64,000 nt of DNA from Moritella dasanensis ArB 0140 (lineage in GTDB: Bacteria > Pseudomonadota > Gammaproteobacteria > Enterobacterales > Moritellaceae), in contig NZ_AKXQ01000027.1 of the NCBI RefSeq assembly GCF_000276805.1, positions 1 through 64,000 of the forward strand, given 5' to 3'. The position numbers were made by a program, and so were the translations under genes. Positions 10,623 through 20,244 of this stretch are shown piece after piece. The stretch's first letter is position 1. Every line of letters starts with the position of its first letter. The notes beneath the pieces were generated by a model. That model did no database searches. It worked only from the letters and a program-made list of their open reading frames with translations, and had not been told where the DNA came from.

Positions 10623-13600
10623 TTAAGCAGCGACAGCGGTCACTTCAAAGGGTCTTTTACGACTCATCAACACGAATATTGCCGGTACAAAGTAAAACGA
10701 TAATAACGTCGTTAATACCGTACCACCCGCGATAGCAATGGCAAATGGCGGCCAGAAACCACCACCCGCTAAGATAAGCGGTAAGAAGCCACCCACTGTT
10801 GTGATCGTCGTCGAGGTAATGTGTCTTGTACAACTAGTGATGGCATTGATAATCGCATCGGTATCACCGGCAACTGCTTTTGGATCTGATTTTAATTCTG
10901 CTAAAATCACAATCGCCGCATTGATCGCAAGCCCCATTAGGCCGAGCAAACCAATAATAACGGTAAAGCCAAACGGGTAATTAAACACGTAAACACTGAG
11001 TAGTCCTAAACCTACCGATTGGATCGCAGATAATACGATCACCCCACCCAAACGGAATGAGTTGAATGACAGCACCACGATAATAATCAATAACATCATG
11101 ATCACGCCAACACTGGCTAACAGATTGCCTACCGCATCATTACGTTTAGCAGATTCACCACCAAACTCCATACGATAACCCGGCGGTAACACAAAGTTCT
11201 CACTGCTTAAACGTGCTGAAAACGCGCTCAACACTGTCGAAGGTAATACCCCTGAAACTAAGTAACCTTCAACCGTATTAACCCGCACACCATCACGATG
11301 TGGGATAGCGCCACGACTCGGCATTAACGCTAATTCAGTTAATGCCACCAGCGGAATACTGCCTTGAGATTGCGGCGAACTTAGACTGATGTTAGCAAGA
11401 TCAGACAAGCTACTGCGCTCATCATTCGCAATACGTACGCGAACAGGCACCGATTCAGTACCCTCGATAATCGAGCCATTCACCGTGCCATGTAACGTCG
11501 ACTGTAATTGTGTTGCTACATCCGTCAGGGTTAAACCGGCTAATTGACTAACATCTTCGTTAATCTTCAGCCATATTTTTGGTAATCCAGGTTGGATGGT
11601 AGCGCGTGTATGGATCACATTTTGCGTACCGATTAAGATCCGTCTGGCTTCATCTCCTAAGGTTTTTAAAGTATCTAAATTAGGACCAAAGAGGCGTAAC
11701 TCGATAGGCGCTCTAAAGGGAGGGCCCTGTTCTAATTTACGCACCAATATCTGCGCTTGTGGAATCGCATCATCAAGCAGTATTTGCAATGACGGGATCA
11801 GCTCGTTGACACGCTGAAAGCTATCACCCGTGACCATCGCTTGGGCATAATACTGGGCACCGTCTTTATTCGGCATCAAGTTATAATAAAACGACGGGGC
11901 ATTATTACCAATAAACCAACGTACTTTGCTGATCCCTTGCTGCTGTGCCAACAAATCACTGATGGTTTTGGTCATAGCTTCAGTGGCGATAATACTGGTT
12001 TGCACTGGCATGAATAGTTCGATATGAAACATGTCACGATCTGATGCCGGAAAGAACTGTTCATCCAAATGCTTCGCTAATATAAAACCACTTAACGGTA
12101 AGATAAACACCAAACCAATACTGAGTTTAGGTCTCGCTAATACCCATACTAGTGATTGGCGAAAAGACTTGGCTAACCCAGCTAATTCAATGCCGTTATT
12201 ATACCAAGTTGCAGCTGGTACTGATTGACCTTGTGTCGAACCACTTTGCCTAACTTCATTTTGCGAAGACCCAACCAGAAAACGCCCAGATAGACCGGCA
12301 ACAATCGTATGCGAAACCAGATACGAACCGATTAAGGCAAAGATAACGCTTAACGCAATACCACTGACAAACTCACCCGATGGACCCGGCATCATCACTA
12401 TCGGCATAAAGGCCAATATCGTCGTTAACGTTGAGCCTAATAACGGTAACCATAAATGCTTAATCGCGCCTTGCACCGCAACACTCGCCGTTAACCCCTG
12501 CTGGCGACGCTTCTGAATGGTATCAGCCATTACAATCGCGTTATCCACCATAATACCAAGTGCGACAACTAAACCCGTTACCGACATTTGATGAATAGGT
12601 AAACCGTAATACTTCATCACCGTTAAGGTAAACAGCACGGTTAGTGGTAAAGACAAGGTAACAATTAATGCCGCACGCCAACCTAAGGTAACTAACAACA
12701 CCACTGCAATGATAGAGAAACCAATTAAGATATTTTCCACCAGCCCTTGCAGTCTGTCTTCGGTATATTGTGATTGATCAAACAACACTTCAGTGGTTAA
12801 TGACGACGGTAATTGCAAATTGAAGCCAGCAACGATTTTATCAACCTCAGCGCTCCATTTATCAATACGTAAATTAGGTAACATACGCGTTGATACGACG
12901 ACAGCATATTGACCATCAACCAAGGCTATCTCTTGTGCTGGCCACTGTAATGTTTTTCTGATCTGAGCAATATCACCTAAGCGAACCACGCCACCTTTAC
13001 TGTCACTAAGCAACGGGATCTGACGGATCCTATCGACAGAATCAAACGATCCGGCAACTTCGATCTGCATTTGATTATAATCATTAATGATATTACCGGC
13101 AGAAACTTTGGCATCGGCCGCTAAAATAATGTTGGAAATAGCTTGTGTAGACAATGACAAATTCGCCGCTAAATGTTTATCTATTTCCACCAATATTTGT
13201 TCTTCACCACGACCAAATAAACTGACGATGTCAGTGCCAGATATTACCTTTAATTGATTTTGTAATTCTTTACCATAACGGCCTAACGTGGTGAGATCGA
13301 CAGCGCTATCACCCTGCCATTTTACCGCGATCAACTGTGTATAAGCGTAACCACGGTCATCTTCTAATCGTGGTGCTACCGCTGATGGAGGCAGCTCATT
13401 AGTGACATCATTAAGTAGATCTCGTACTCGAGACCAAACCGGCACAGGATCATAGTTGCTATCATGCAATTCGAGTCGCACAATGGAGATACCCGCTCGT
13501 GATGTTGAGGTTATACGTTTAATATCAGCGAGTTTACGTAACTTCTGCTCAATTTTTTCAGTGACTAAAGCTTCAACTCGTTCAGCACTGGCACCTGGCA

Positions 13601-13745
13601 ATAACGTCAACACACTGGCGATCCGATTAGTGATCCGTGGATCTTCGGTGCGCGGTAACGTTGATAATGCGCCCAGCCCCGCCACGATTAACAAAATAAT
13701 CAGCAGTGCCATCAGGCGATTATTTTCAGTAAACGCCTTGATCAT
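10623..13745 (-). CDS. RND efflux pump inner membrane permease
   Basis: A 1040-residue member of the AcrB/MexB superfamily, which exports drugs or other compounds with the proton motive force. It has the usual first helix, a large periplasmic loop, helices 2-6, a second loop and helices 8-12. The fourth helix carries GIMVDNAIVMAD, where the aspartates are the likely proton relay; the second Asp of the AcrB pair is Asn here, as in some subfamilies. Its ATG overlaps the stop of the adaptor gene (ATGA), so the two are coupled. No outer membrane channel gene is beside it, so it probably uses a TolC encoded elsewhere. The substrate is unknown. Confidence 0.93.
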   Translation of the reverse strand: MIKAFTENNRLMALLIILLIVAGLGALSTLPRTEDPRITNRIASVLTLLPGASAERVEALVTEKIEQKLRKLADIKRITSTSRAGISIVRLELHDSNYDPVPVWSRVRDLLNDVTNELPPSAVAPRLEDDRGYAYTQLIAVKWQGDSAVDLTTLGRYGKELQNQLKVISGTDIVSLFGRGEEQILVEIDKHLAANLSLSTQAISNIILAADAKVSAGNIINDYNQMQIEVAGSFDSVDRIRQIPLLSDSKGGVVRLGDIAQIRKTLQWPAQEIALVDGQYAVVVSTRMLPNLRIDKWSAEVDKIVAGFNLQLPSSLTTEVLFDQSQYTEDRLQGLVENILIGFSIIAVVLLVTLGWRAALIVTLSLPLTVLFTLTVMKYYGLPIHQMSVTGLVVALGIMVDNAIVMADTIQKRRQQGLTASVAVQGAIKHLWLPLLGSTLTTILAFMPIVMMPGPSGEFVSGIALSVIFALIGSYLVSHTIVAGLSGRFLVGSSQNEVRQSGSTQGQSVPAATWYNNGIELAGLAKSFRQSLVWVLARPKLSIGLVFILPLSGFILAKHLDEQFFPASDRDMFHIELFMPVQTSIIATEAMTKTISDLLAQQQGISKVRWFIGNNAPSFYYNLMPNKDGAQYYAQAMVTGDSFQRVNELIPSLQILLDDAIPQAQILVRKLEQGPPFRAPIELRLFGPNLDTLKTLGDEARRILIGTQNVIHTRATIQPGLPKIWLKINEDVSQLAGLTLTDVATQLQSTLHGTVNGSIIEGTESVPVRVRIANDERSSLSDLANISLSSPQSQGSIPLVALTELALMPSRGAIPHRDGVRVNTVEGYLVSGVLPSTVLSAFSARLSSENFVLPPGYRMEFGGESAKRNDAVGNLLASVGVIMMLLIIIVVLSFNSFRLGGVIVLSAIQSVGLGLLSVYVFNYPFGFTVIIGLLGLMGLAINAAIVILAELKSDPKAVAGDTDAIINAITSCTRHITSTTITTVGGFLPLILAGGGFWPPFAIAIAGGTVLTTLLSFYFVPAIFVLMSRKRPFEVTAVAA

Positions 13746-14944
13746 ATTTTATTCTCCGACACACTGTCGCCAGCCGCTTTATTAGCAAACGCTTGCTGAT
13801 GGCTAAGCGTTACGCGTTGTCCCGGCACAAAGCGATGAATACCGGCATTAACATAAGCTTGATTACTCTTCAAATCACCTTGTACATAAGCCGCTGTTGC
13901 GGTGGCATGTAATACCGTCACCGTAGTGCTTTTTAATTGAAACAATGCCGGTGCTAGGGCGGTAGGATCATCAAGATCCCGCTGCGCTATATCTTGATCT
14001 AAGGTGTAGATATTCCACATTCCGCGTACCCCATCTGTGATGGCACTTAATGGGATCCAATAACCCGGTTGTTGATATGCTTGAGACAACGCTAAGTAGG
14101 CCAGTTGACCATTATAAACTGGACTATTATCCGCTAATGCAAAACGCAGGCTAATGGTTCGCGTCACCGTATCCACTTCATTACCCATACTTAATAAAGT
14201 GGCTGGATAGTTAGCACCCGCGATCTCGAGCTGATGTTCCTTACCTTTAATCTGCTTAATAAAGCTAGCTGGCACGCCAACTGTCACTTCTGAAGCTCCA
14301 GTTTGCAACAATCTAAATGCTGTAGACCCCGCGGCAACCACTTCACCTTGAGCAATTTTACGACTACTGATAATGCCATCAAACGGCGCTAACAGTTTTG
14401 ATTTATCAATACGATACTGACTTGCATCCAGCCCTGATGATGTGCTGCGGATATTAGCTGCGATGACACGTTTTTGCGACGACAACTCATCGATATTTTG
14501 TTCTGAGGTAAAACCACGCTTACTCAATGAATTTAAACGCGATAGATTGGCTTGGATCAAATCAAATTCTGCTTCCGCTTGCTGCAGTTGTGCTTCGAGC
14601 TGGTTACGTTCGATTAAGAGTAACTCGGTATTAAGCTCGGCCAGCAATTGGCCTTTTTTCACTTGCTGCCCTTCAATCACATGCAGGGTTTTAATAATGC
14701 CAGCAAATTCAAATCCTAAATTAGCATCTTGCTGTGCAATCACCTTACCAACAAATTTATTTTCGACTTGGTAACTGTCTTGTAGTGTTAAATGTTCACT
14801 ACTGGCCTGTAAATACTGTGACGCAGGCTGCGTTTCGTCAGCAACAACATCACCGCACGCTTGCAGTGTGAGCGGAAATAGCAATATACTTATCCATTGT
14901 GCTGATTTTGTATGCAGTACAGATAGGTAACTCTTTCTAAACAT
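13742..14944 (-). CDS. RND efflux pump periplasmic adaptor (membrane fusion lipoprotein)
   Basis: A 400-residue adaptor with a lipoprotein signal ending in LTLQAC, so it should be anchored in the inner membrane and bridge the RND permease to an outer membrane channel. The first lipoyl half (about residues 60-100), an alpha-helical hairpin rich in Gln, Glu and Leu (about 100-170), and the second lipoyl half with APFDGIISSRKIAQGEVV are visible. The start at 14944 (MFRKSY) follows GGGAT; an upstream ATG would add 12 charged residues before the signal. It is the first gene of the operon and its promoter region carries the TetR-type operators. Confidence 0.9.
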   Translation of the reverse strand: MFRKSYLSVLHTKSAQWISILLFPLTLQACGDVVADETQPASQYLQASSEHLTLQDSYQVENKFVGKVIAQQDANLGFEFAGIIKTLHVIEGQQVKKGQLLAELNTELLLIERNQLEAQLQQAEAEFDLIQANLSRLNSLSKRGFTSEQNIDELSSQKRVIAANIRSTSSGLDASQYRIDKSKLLAPFDGIISSRKIAQGEVVAAGSTAFRLLQTGASEVTVGVPASFIKQIKGKEHQLEIAGANYPATLLSMGNEVDTVTRTISLRFALADNSPVYNGQLAYLALSQAYQQPGYWIPLSAITDGVRGMWNIYTLDQDIAQRDLDDPTALAPALFQLKSTTVTVLHATATAAYVQGDLKSNQAYVNAGIHRFVPGQRVTLSHQQAFANKAAGDSVSENKI

Positions 14945-15005
14945 AATCAATATCCCTTTTTTACGCACTTTCCCACGCAAAGCTTTTGTTTCGGCCTTTT
15001 CTAAA

Positions 15006-15062
15006 CTAGACTCAACAGTCTAGCCAAGAAGATAGCAAAACCAAACTGGACCGTACAGTCTA
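15006..15062. promoter_or_regulatory. Paired TetR-type operators between adaptor gene and tetR
   Basis: CTAGACTCAACAGTCTAG (15006-15023) is a perfect inverted repeat with 7-base arms. TGGACCGTACAGTCTA (15047-15062) is a related imperfect palindrome. Both contain the half-site ACAGTCTA, spaced 40 bases apart. They lie in the divergent promoter region, so the TetR protein probably represses both the pump operon and itself. Confidence 0.7.
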
Positions 15063-15135
15063 TTTTGAATAAATTTAACTTAAATACAACATTTAGTCAC
15101 AAAAATGTATGTGCAATTATTAGCGGTGTGAATAG

Positions 15136-15750
15136 ATGATTAAACCTAGAATAAAAAGTGAATTGAAAAGAAATCAAATACTTGATGCAGCAACAGTGCA
15201 ATTTACCCAGCATGGTTACGCAGCCACCAGCATGGATCTCATCGCCAAACTAGCCGGTGTATCTAAACAAACGGTCTATAGCCACTTCGGTAATAAAGAT
15301 GAGTTATTTATTACCGCCATCAGTTATAAATGCGAATTATTGGGCGTAAGCGAATTATTACCTGAGAATCTAGGGCCTGTTGAATCAACTTTAACCTTAT
15401 TCGCACAAGGCTTTTTTACCATGATCACATCAGCTGACTCTATGGCCGTACATCGAACTTGCGCAGCCGAGTGTGTTGCCCACCCGCATTTATCTCGATT
15501 GTTTTTTGAAGCCGGCCCGCTATTTGTTATCGATAAATTAGCTAGTTGTTTAGCCGAGTATCATCGCCGTGGCGAGCTGGATATCGAAGACTGCCGTGAA
15601 GCAGCAATTCAGCTCCTGGCTATGATTAAAGGTGAGCAATGGACACGGTTAGAGTTTAATATTGGAGAGTCGTTAACAGAGCAGGAAATTAATCATTATT
15701 TACAACGTTCTGTGCGTCTGTTTGTGCGAGGATATCAAAGTTTAGGTTAG
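15136..15750 (+). CDS. TetR family transcriptional regulator
   Basis: A 204-residue repressor. The N-terminal helix-turn-helix is at about residues 13-58 (ILDAATVQFTQHGYAATSMD followed by KLAGVSKQTVYSHFGNKDEL), and the C-terminal domain resembles the AefR-like TetR_C family (YxxAxxxxFVRGY near the end). It is divergent from the RND pump operon and two matching palindromes lie between them, so it most likely controls the pump in response to a pump substrate. The ligand is not known. Confidence 0.9.
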   Translation: MIKPRIKSELKRNQILDAATVQFTQHGYAATSMDLIAKLAGVSKQTVYSHFGNKDELFITAISYKCELLGVSELLPENLGPVESTLTLFAQGFFTMITSADSMAVHRTCAAECVAHPHLSRLFFEAGPLFVIDKLASCLAEYHRRGELDIEDCREAAIQLLAMIKGEQWTRLEFNIGESLTEQEINHYLQRSVRLFVRGYQSLG

Positions 15751-15787
15751 GATTTAAACTTAAGCTTTTAGTAAACACAAAAGTCAT

Positions 15788-15831
15788 CAGGGCTATACTG
15801 AACTTGCAGATGTTGGTTTAGCATAACCCTG
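15788..15831. terminator. Convergent terminator between tetR and cobA
   Basis: CAGGGCTATACTGAAC (15788-15803) pairs with GTTTAGCATAACCCTG (15816-15831), 16 positions with two mismatches, between convergent genes and followed by a T-rich stretch on the plus strand. Confidence 0.55.
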
Positions 15832-15856
15832 TTTATTACCTTCTTTTTATATGGCG

Positions 15857-16660
15857 CTATTCACCACTGTTAAGCGTGGCACTAAACCAATCTAACTTGC
15901 TGGCCAACTGCGTTACCCCACCAATAATAATTAATGACGGACTTTCTGCTTGGGCGGCAAGATCACCAAGATCTTTTAATGATCCGCGTAATGTACGCTG
16001 CTGTTTACTCGTGCCTTTCTCAACTATCGCCACCGGCATATCTGCATCCATACCGTGCTCGATAAGGTTACTCGCAATACCACTGCTTTGGGTTAAGCCC
16101 ATATAAAACACTAAGGTATTGGTGGATTTTCCGAGTAACGCCCAATCTAGCTGATGCGCATCATCTTTTAAATGTCCGGTAATAAACTGCACACCTTGAG
16201 TATAATCGCGATGAGTCAGCGGGATCCCTGCGTATGCAGCGCAGCCTGACGCGGCCGTGATACCCGGTACCACTTCAAAAGGTATATTGAACGGTAATAA
16301 GGCTTCGAGTTCTTCGCCACCACGGCCAAAGATAAACGGATCTCCCCCTTTCAAACGGATCACTTGTTTGCCTTGCAAGGCTAGCTTAACCAACAGATCG
16401 TTAATCCCGCTTTGTGGCACACAATGATAGCCCGCTTGCTTGCCGACAAAAAAACATTCTGCATCGGGATGGATTAACGCGATGATTTCATCCGATACCA
16501 AGCGGTCGTGTACAACCACTTCAGCTTGTTGTAATAGACGTAATGCTTTAACGGTGAGTAAGTCTGGATCACCTGGACCCGAGCCTACCAAAATCACTTT
16601 CCCTGTCTGACTTATGGCCTGTAGCTCATTTTCTGTTGTTGGTCTTGTTTGTCCAGTCAT
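15857..16660 (-). CDS. cobA: Uroporphyrinogen-III C-methyltransferase
   Basis: A 267-residue SAM-dependent methylase that adds methyl groups at C-2 and C-7 of uroporphyrinogen III to give precorrin-2, for siroheme and cobalamin. Motifs [19 protein letters not shown] (about residues 25-43), [20 protein letters not shown] and [16 protein letters not shown] define the SUMT family. The CysG N-terminal dehydrogenase/ferrochelatase half is absent, so another protein must finish siroheme. It stands alone between a convergent tetR and fxsA. An extended N-terminus of about 20 residues (starting [12 protein letters not shown]) is not conserved. Confidence 0.93.
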   Translation of the reverse strand: MTGQTRPTTENELQAISQTGKVILVGSGPGDPDLLTVKALRLLQQAEVVVHDRLVSDEIIALIHPDAECFFVGKQAGYHCVPQSGINDLLVKLALQGKQVIRLKGGDPFIFGRGGEELEALLPFNIPFEVVPGITAASGCAAYAGIPLTHRDYTQGVQFITGHLKDDAHQLDWALLGKSTNTLVFYMGLTQSSGIASNLIEHGMDADMPVAIVEKGTSKQQRTLRGSLKDLGDLAAQAESPSLIIIGGVTQLASKLDWFSATLNSGE

Positions 16661-16786
16661 TCTATATCCTTAGCTACTACGCCAGCCATCTCGACTAGCC
16701 ACTTTTTATATACCTAATAAATACCATAGCTGTGCAAGGCTTACCAATAGCGGAGTAGTATAAGTTATACCAAGCGAAGCAAGATC

Positions 16787-16818
16787 AAAAAAGGCGCGAT
16801 CTTTCGACCGCGCCTTTT
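16787..16818. terminator. Intrinsic terminator of fxsA
   Basis: AAAAGGCGCG(A/G)TC and its complement around a CTTTCGA-type loop give a GC-rich stem flanked by A and T runs. On the minus strand the stem ends in a T run, about 24 bases after the fxsA stop. Confidence 0.85.
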
Positions 16819-16841
16819 GGTATGTATTTGTTTATCGATTA

Positions 16842-17378
16842 TTAATTAAGCTTATTATCATCGCGGTTTACTTCAACAAAATCACCTTCGATAGCACCGT
16901 CATTTTTAGCCTGGCTATCTGCCGCTGGCGGTTGTTGAAATGGTGATGACTCGCTTGAAGAATGCGTTGATGAATAGCTGAAACCTTGCGCATTACCCGT
17001 AAACGTCGATTGCGGAATAATACGATCTTTGTACTGGGCGATAATGGCTTTAGCTAAACGGCCACGAATGTGTGGTGTTAAGACTAACAAACCTAACGCA
17101 TCAGTCACAAAACCTGGGGTAACCAGTAATACACCACATACAAGTAGCATAATGCCTTCAACAATCTCTTGTCCCGGTGCTTCACCCGCTGCTAAACGTG
17201 CTTGTAATTTTTGCACCGTCTGTACGCCTTGGCTACGTACTAAATACGAACCAGCAAACGCAGTTAAAATAATAATACCAATAGTCAGTTCTGCACCTAA
17301 TAACGAGCCTATCGACATTAGTACATACACTTCAATTAATGTCATCGCAGTAAACAGGAAAAATAAACGACCTAACAC
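16842..17378 (-). CDS. fxsA: FxsA family membrane protein
   Basis: A 178-residue inner membrane protein with about three to four hydrophobic segments (residues 3-20, 25-45, 75-105) followed by a polar serine- and glutamine-rich tail. The core including RSQGVQTVQKLQARLAAGE and LLVTPGFVTDALGLLVLTP is diagnostic of FxsA, whose overproduction relieves phage T7 exclusion by the F plasmid; the normal role is not known. In E. coli it lies beside aspA and near groESL, so its presence here is part of a conserved but expanded neighbourhood. Confidence 0.93.
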   Translation of the reverse strand: MLGRLFFLFTAMTLIEVYVLMSIGSLLGAELTIGIIILTAFAGSYLVRSQGVQTVQKLQARLAAGEAPGQEIVEGIMLLVCGVLLVTPGFVTDALGLLVLTPHIRGRLAKAIIAQYKDRIIPQSTFTGNAQGFSYSSTHSSSESSPFQQPPAADSQAKNDGAIEGDFVEVNRDDNKLN

Positions 17379-17590
17379 ATTAACCTCTCAAAATTCAGTT
17401 GGGGGTAGACAGTATAACAAGCAATAATCTTGTCATGCACTTATCTACAAAATCCGTAAAAAACGGTTATGATATAAAGTAACATAAGGGCATTAGCCCC
17501 ATTTTCAAGCTCTCGCCTAATAGATAGTCCATAATACTAACTGGCAGACAGTGTAATTAAGACAACTAAAACAGCATAAAGTTGGAAAAA

Positions 17591-18040
17591 ATGAATCTAA
17601 AATCGATCCTATTATTAGCCAGTAGCCTCGCTCTGCAAAGCACAATACCCGTATTCGCCAATAATAATTTTAGCCTATTTGCCAATAAACAACAAAGCCC
17701 GCCGGCATTCTTACCTGTCGAAGAAGCCTTTGTATTTTCGCAATTACAGCAAGGCCAACAGCTCAATGTGTTCTGGCAAATTAGCGACGGTTATTATTTA
17801 TATAAGAACAAACTGCGTGTTAGCATTAATGGTAATGAACACACGGTCCAAGGCTTGCCTGCAGGTAAAGATTATCATGATGAATATTTTGGCGATGTGG
17901 AAATTTTTCAGTACGAGTTACAGTTGTCAGTACCCATTGCCGAGCTAGCAGCCAAAAGTGAAGTCATCATTCACTATCAAGGTTGTGCAGTGGCAGGGTT
18001 ATGCTACCCACCCATGACAAAAACATTTATTAGCCAATAA
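17591..18040 (+). CDS. Stand-alone DsbD alpha-domain (periplasmic thiol-disulfide) protein
   Basis: A 149-residue protein with a signal peptide (residues 1-24, cleaved near VFANN) and one domain matching the N-terminal domain of DsbD/DipZ: FWQISDGYYLYKNKLRV and, at the C-terminus, GCAVAGLCYPPMTKTF. The two cysteines correspond to the redox pair Cys103/Cys109 of E. coli DsbD, which receives electrons from the transmembrane domain. The protein ends where the eight-helix membrane domain would begin, so it lacks both the transmembrane and the thioredoxin-like domain. The ATG at 17591 is preferred over TTG at 17582 because GGA lies between them. In enterics dsbD is near aspA and fxsA, so this may be a trimmed dsbD or a specialised partner. 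Confidence 0.8.
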   Translation: MNLKSILLLASSLALQSTIPVFANNNFSLFANKQQSPPAFLPVEEAFVFSQLQQGQQLNVFWQISDGYYLYKNKLRVSINGNEHTVQGLPAGKDYHDEYFGDVEIFQYELQLSVPIAELAAKSEVIIHYQGCAVAGLCYPPMTKTFISQ

Positions 18041-18130
18041 TACTGTAAATAATGTCACTAAATTCAATATTACCTAATAAGACTTACTCCTTTACGGCAG
18101 GTCTACGCATCACTATATGAGTTGATTTTT

Positions 18131-18167
18131 CTGGGTTGTCGATAAAATAATAAACATCGAAACCCAG
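18131..18167. other. Hairpin without T run in the gap upstream of a chemoreceptor gene
   Basis: CTGGGTTGTCGAT pairs with ATCGAAACCCAG, leaving one bulged G and an AT-rich loop. No T run follows on the plus strand. It lies about 90 bases after the DsbD alpha-domain gene and may protect or end its message. The rest of the 254-base gap shows nothing further. Confidence 0.45.
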
Positions 18168-18294
18168 CTCTCATTCTCGCCACATTAATTTGATAAATGC
18201 GGTGAATTGAGCGTAGATTAGATCTTAAACACCATATTTAATATCAAGTATCTGAAAAATAGTTCTGTAAAGAGAGCACTTAAAAGGGAATTAT

Positions 18295-20163
18295 ATGAAA
18301 TTTAGCCACAAAATTGTTATTGCGTCTTCCATTTTAATTATAACGACGGTTAGCTTGCTCTCGGTAAAGCAGGTCATGACTGTTCAGTCAGAACTTGAGA
18401 GTACGATTGAACACAGCATTGACGATATAATGCAAAGTGTTAAAAATAACGTAGTCGCTGAAATGGAAGGCCGTAAAGATATTGCGCGCTATGTCACCGA
18501 GATTGCTCAGCAAGACTTGTCACCCGCTGCAATCAAGAGCGCATTAGCACAACCAGCCCTTAGTAAGCCGTTTCTACTCGTCGGTGGTGGGTTAGATACT
18601 AATGGCAAAGCAATTTCAGGCAGTGCGAGTTGGGATCCAGGTCCGTCGTGGGACTCACGCCAACGCCCTTGGTATAAAGATGCAAAAAAAACCAATGATC
18701 TTATTGTCACCGCGCCGTATGCAGATTCTGTAACCAATGACATTTTGATTTCTATCGCCACCCCGCTTAACAAAAATGGTCAATTTATGGGCGCGTTATT
18801 TTTTGATGTTAGTCTTGTAGGGCTTGCAGAACTGGTCAATAACGTCAATCTATTTGATGCTGGTTATCTATTTATTGTCGATAGTAATGGCGCAACAATT
18901 GCTCACCCAGATAAAGATAAAAATGGTAAAGCGTTTACCTCTTATCAAGCAAATATTGAAATTAAACAAGAAGCCCAATCTGTTGATATAAACGGTGCCG
19001 AGTTTGTTTTTGATTTTGTCAAAGTACCGAATCAAGATTGGTTTATTGGTGTCGCTCTTGACCGAGATATCGCCTTTGCTTCGGTGGCAAAAATGCGCAC
19101 AGAATCGATAATATTTACAGTTTTCGCGCTGATTATAAGTATTATTATTTTATTACTATTGATTACTAAATTGATGCGACCACTGGGTTTCTTAAGTGAT
19201 TCGATTCAAGATGTAGCATCTGGAGATGGCGACTTAACGCAACGTCTCAAAACGGATGTTGATAAAGAGTTTGCTATCCTTGCTTCTGGGTTTAATGTTT
19301 TTACAGAAAACTTACAAGGTCAGATCACCCAACTTAAATTGATTGGCAGCGAAATTTTGCAGAATGCGGAAGCGACAGCTCAAGGTTCGGAAGGCGCGAC
19401 AATAGCCATGCAAAATCAGCTTGAAGAACTTGAGCAGTTAGCAACCGCGATGAATGAAATGGCGGCAACATCAACGGATATGGCAGGTAATGCCCAAGGC
19501 GCAGCTGCTGCAGCTCAAGAGGCTGATGAGGCGACTCAACAAGGCACCTCGATTGTGAATAATACCACCGAGTCTATCAATGAACTTTCAGGTCGTATCG
19601 ATGAGGCTGTCGCCGAAGTTAAATCATTAGAAAATGCCACTGGTAGTATCGCGACAGTTTTACAAGTGATTAACGATATAGCAGACCAAACCAATCTACT
19701 GGCACTGAATGCTGCGATTGAAGCGGCACGTGCAGGTGAGCAAGGCCGTGGTTTCGCTGTCGTTGCCGATGAAGTTAGAAGCCTTGCGCAAAGAACACAA
19801 GAATCTACTATGGAAATACGTACTATGATTGAGCAACTTCAGTCTGGTACAAGCTCAGTGGTCAGAGCGATGGGGTTAAGTAAAGAAAGTGCGGCAAGTA
19901 CCGTCAATAAAGCGTTAGAAGCAAACTATGCCCTGCAACGTATTCGAGATGCAATACAGTGCATCACTGATATGAATATGCAAATAGCTTCAGCGGCAGA
20001 AGAACAAAGCTTAGTGGCAGAGGAAATTAATTCCAATACTTTAAAAATTAAAGATTTTTCTGTGCAAGTTTCCGAAGGCGCAAATGACGCGAATATAGCA
20101 ATGAAGGTTCAAACCGAAAATGTACGAGAACAAGAAAATATTCTAAGTAAGTTCATCGTGTAA
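18295..20163 (+). CDS. Methyl-accepting chemotaxis protein, dCache_1 type, probable amino acid receptor
   Basis: A 622-residue transducer with membrane segments at about residues 8-26 and 271-290, a dCache_1 periplasmic domain between them, then HAMP and the conserved signalling tip [20 protein letters not shown]. The sensor has R124, W126, Y127, Y142, D144 and D171; the spacing equals the amino-acid-binding motif of PctA (R126, W128, Y129, Y144, D146, D173, recalled from the literature), which binds the ligand's carboxyl and amino groups. This supports an amino acid as attractant. The upstream Tyr of that motif is Trp here (W119). GGGAATT precedes the ATG. Confidence 0.92.
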   Translation: MKFSHKIVIASSILIITTVSLLSVKQVMTVQSELESTIEHSIDDIMQSVKNNVVAEMEGRKDIARYVTEIAQQDLSPAAIKSALAQPALSKPFLLVGGGLDTNGKAISGSASWDPGPSWDSRQRPWYKDAKKTNDLIVTAPYADSVTNDILISIATPLNKNGQFMGALFFDVSLVGLAELVNNVNLFDAGYLFIVDSNGATIAHPDKDKNGKAFTSYQANIEIKQEAQSVDINGAEFVFDFVKVPNQDWFIGVALDRDIAFASVAKMRTESIIFTVFALIISIIILLLLITKLMRPLGFLSDSIQDVASGDGDLTQRLKTDVDKEFAILASGFNVFTENLQGQITQLKLIGSEILQNAEATAQGSEGATIAMQNQLEELEQLATAMNEMAATSTDMAGNAQGAAAAAQEADEATQQGTSIVNNTTESINELSGRIDEAVAEVKSLENATGSIATVLQVINDIADQTNLLALNAAIEAARAGEQGRGFAVVADEVRSLAQRTQESTMEIRTMIEQLQSGTSSVVRAMGLSKESAASTVNKALEANYALQRIRDAIQCITDMNMQIASAAEEQSLVAEEINSNTLKIKDFSVQVSEGANDANIAMKVQTENVREQENILSKFIV

Positions 20164-20202
20164 TAGGCAACACAGCAGAAACAGCCGAACTCGTTTATTG
20201 AA

Positions 20203-20227
20203 ATAAGCCTCCTTGTCGGAGGCTTAT
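20203..20227. terminator. Bidirectional terminator between chemoreceptor and MFS genes
   Basis: ATAAGCCTCC and GGAGGCTTAT form a perfect 10-bp stem around TTGTC between two convergent genes. T runs are short. Confidence 0.7.
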
Positions 20228-20244
20228 ATGACTACGTAGCTAGC

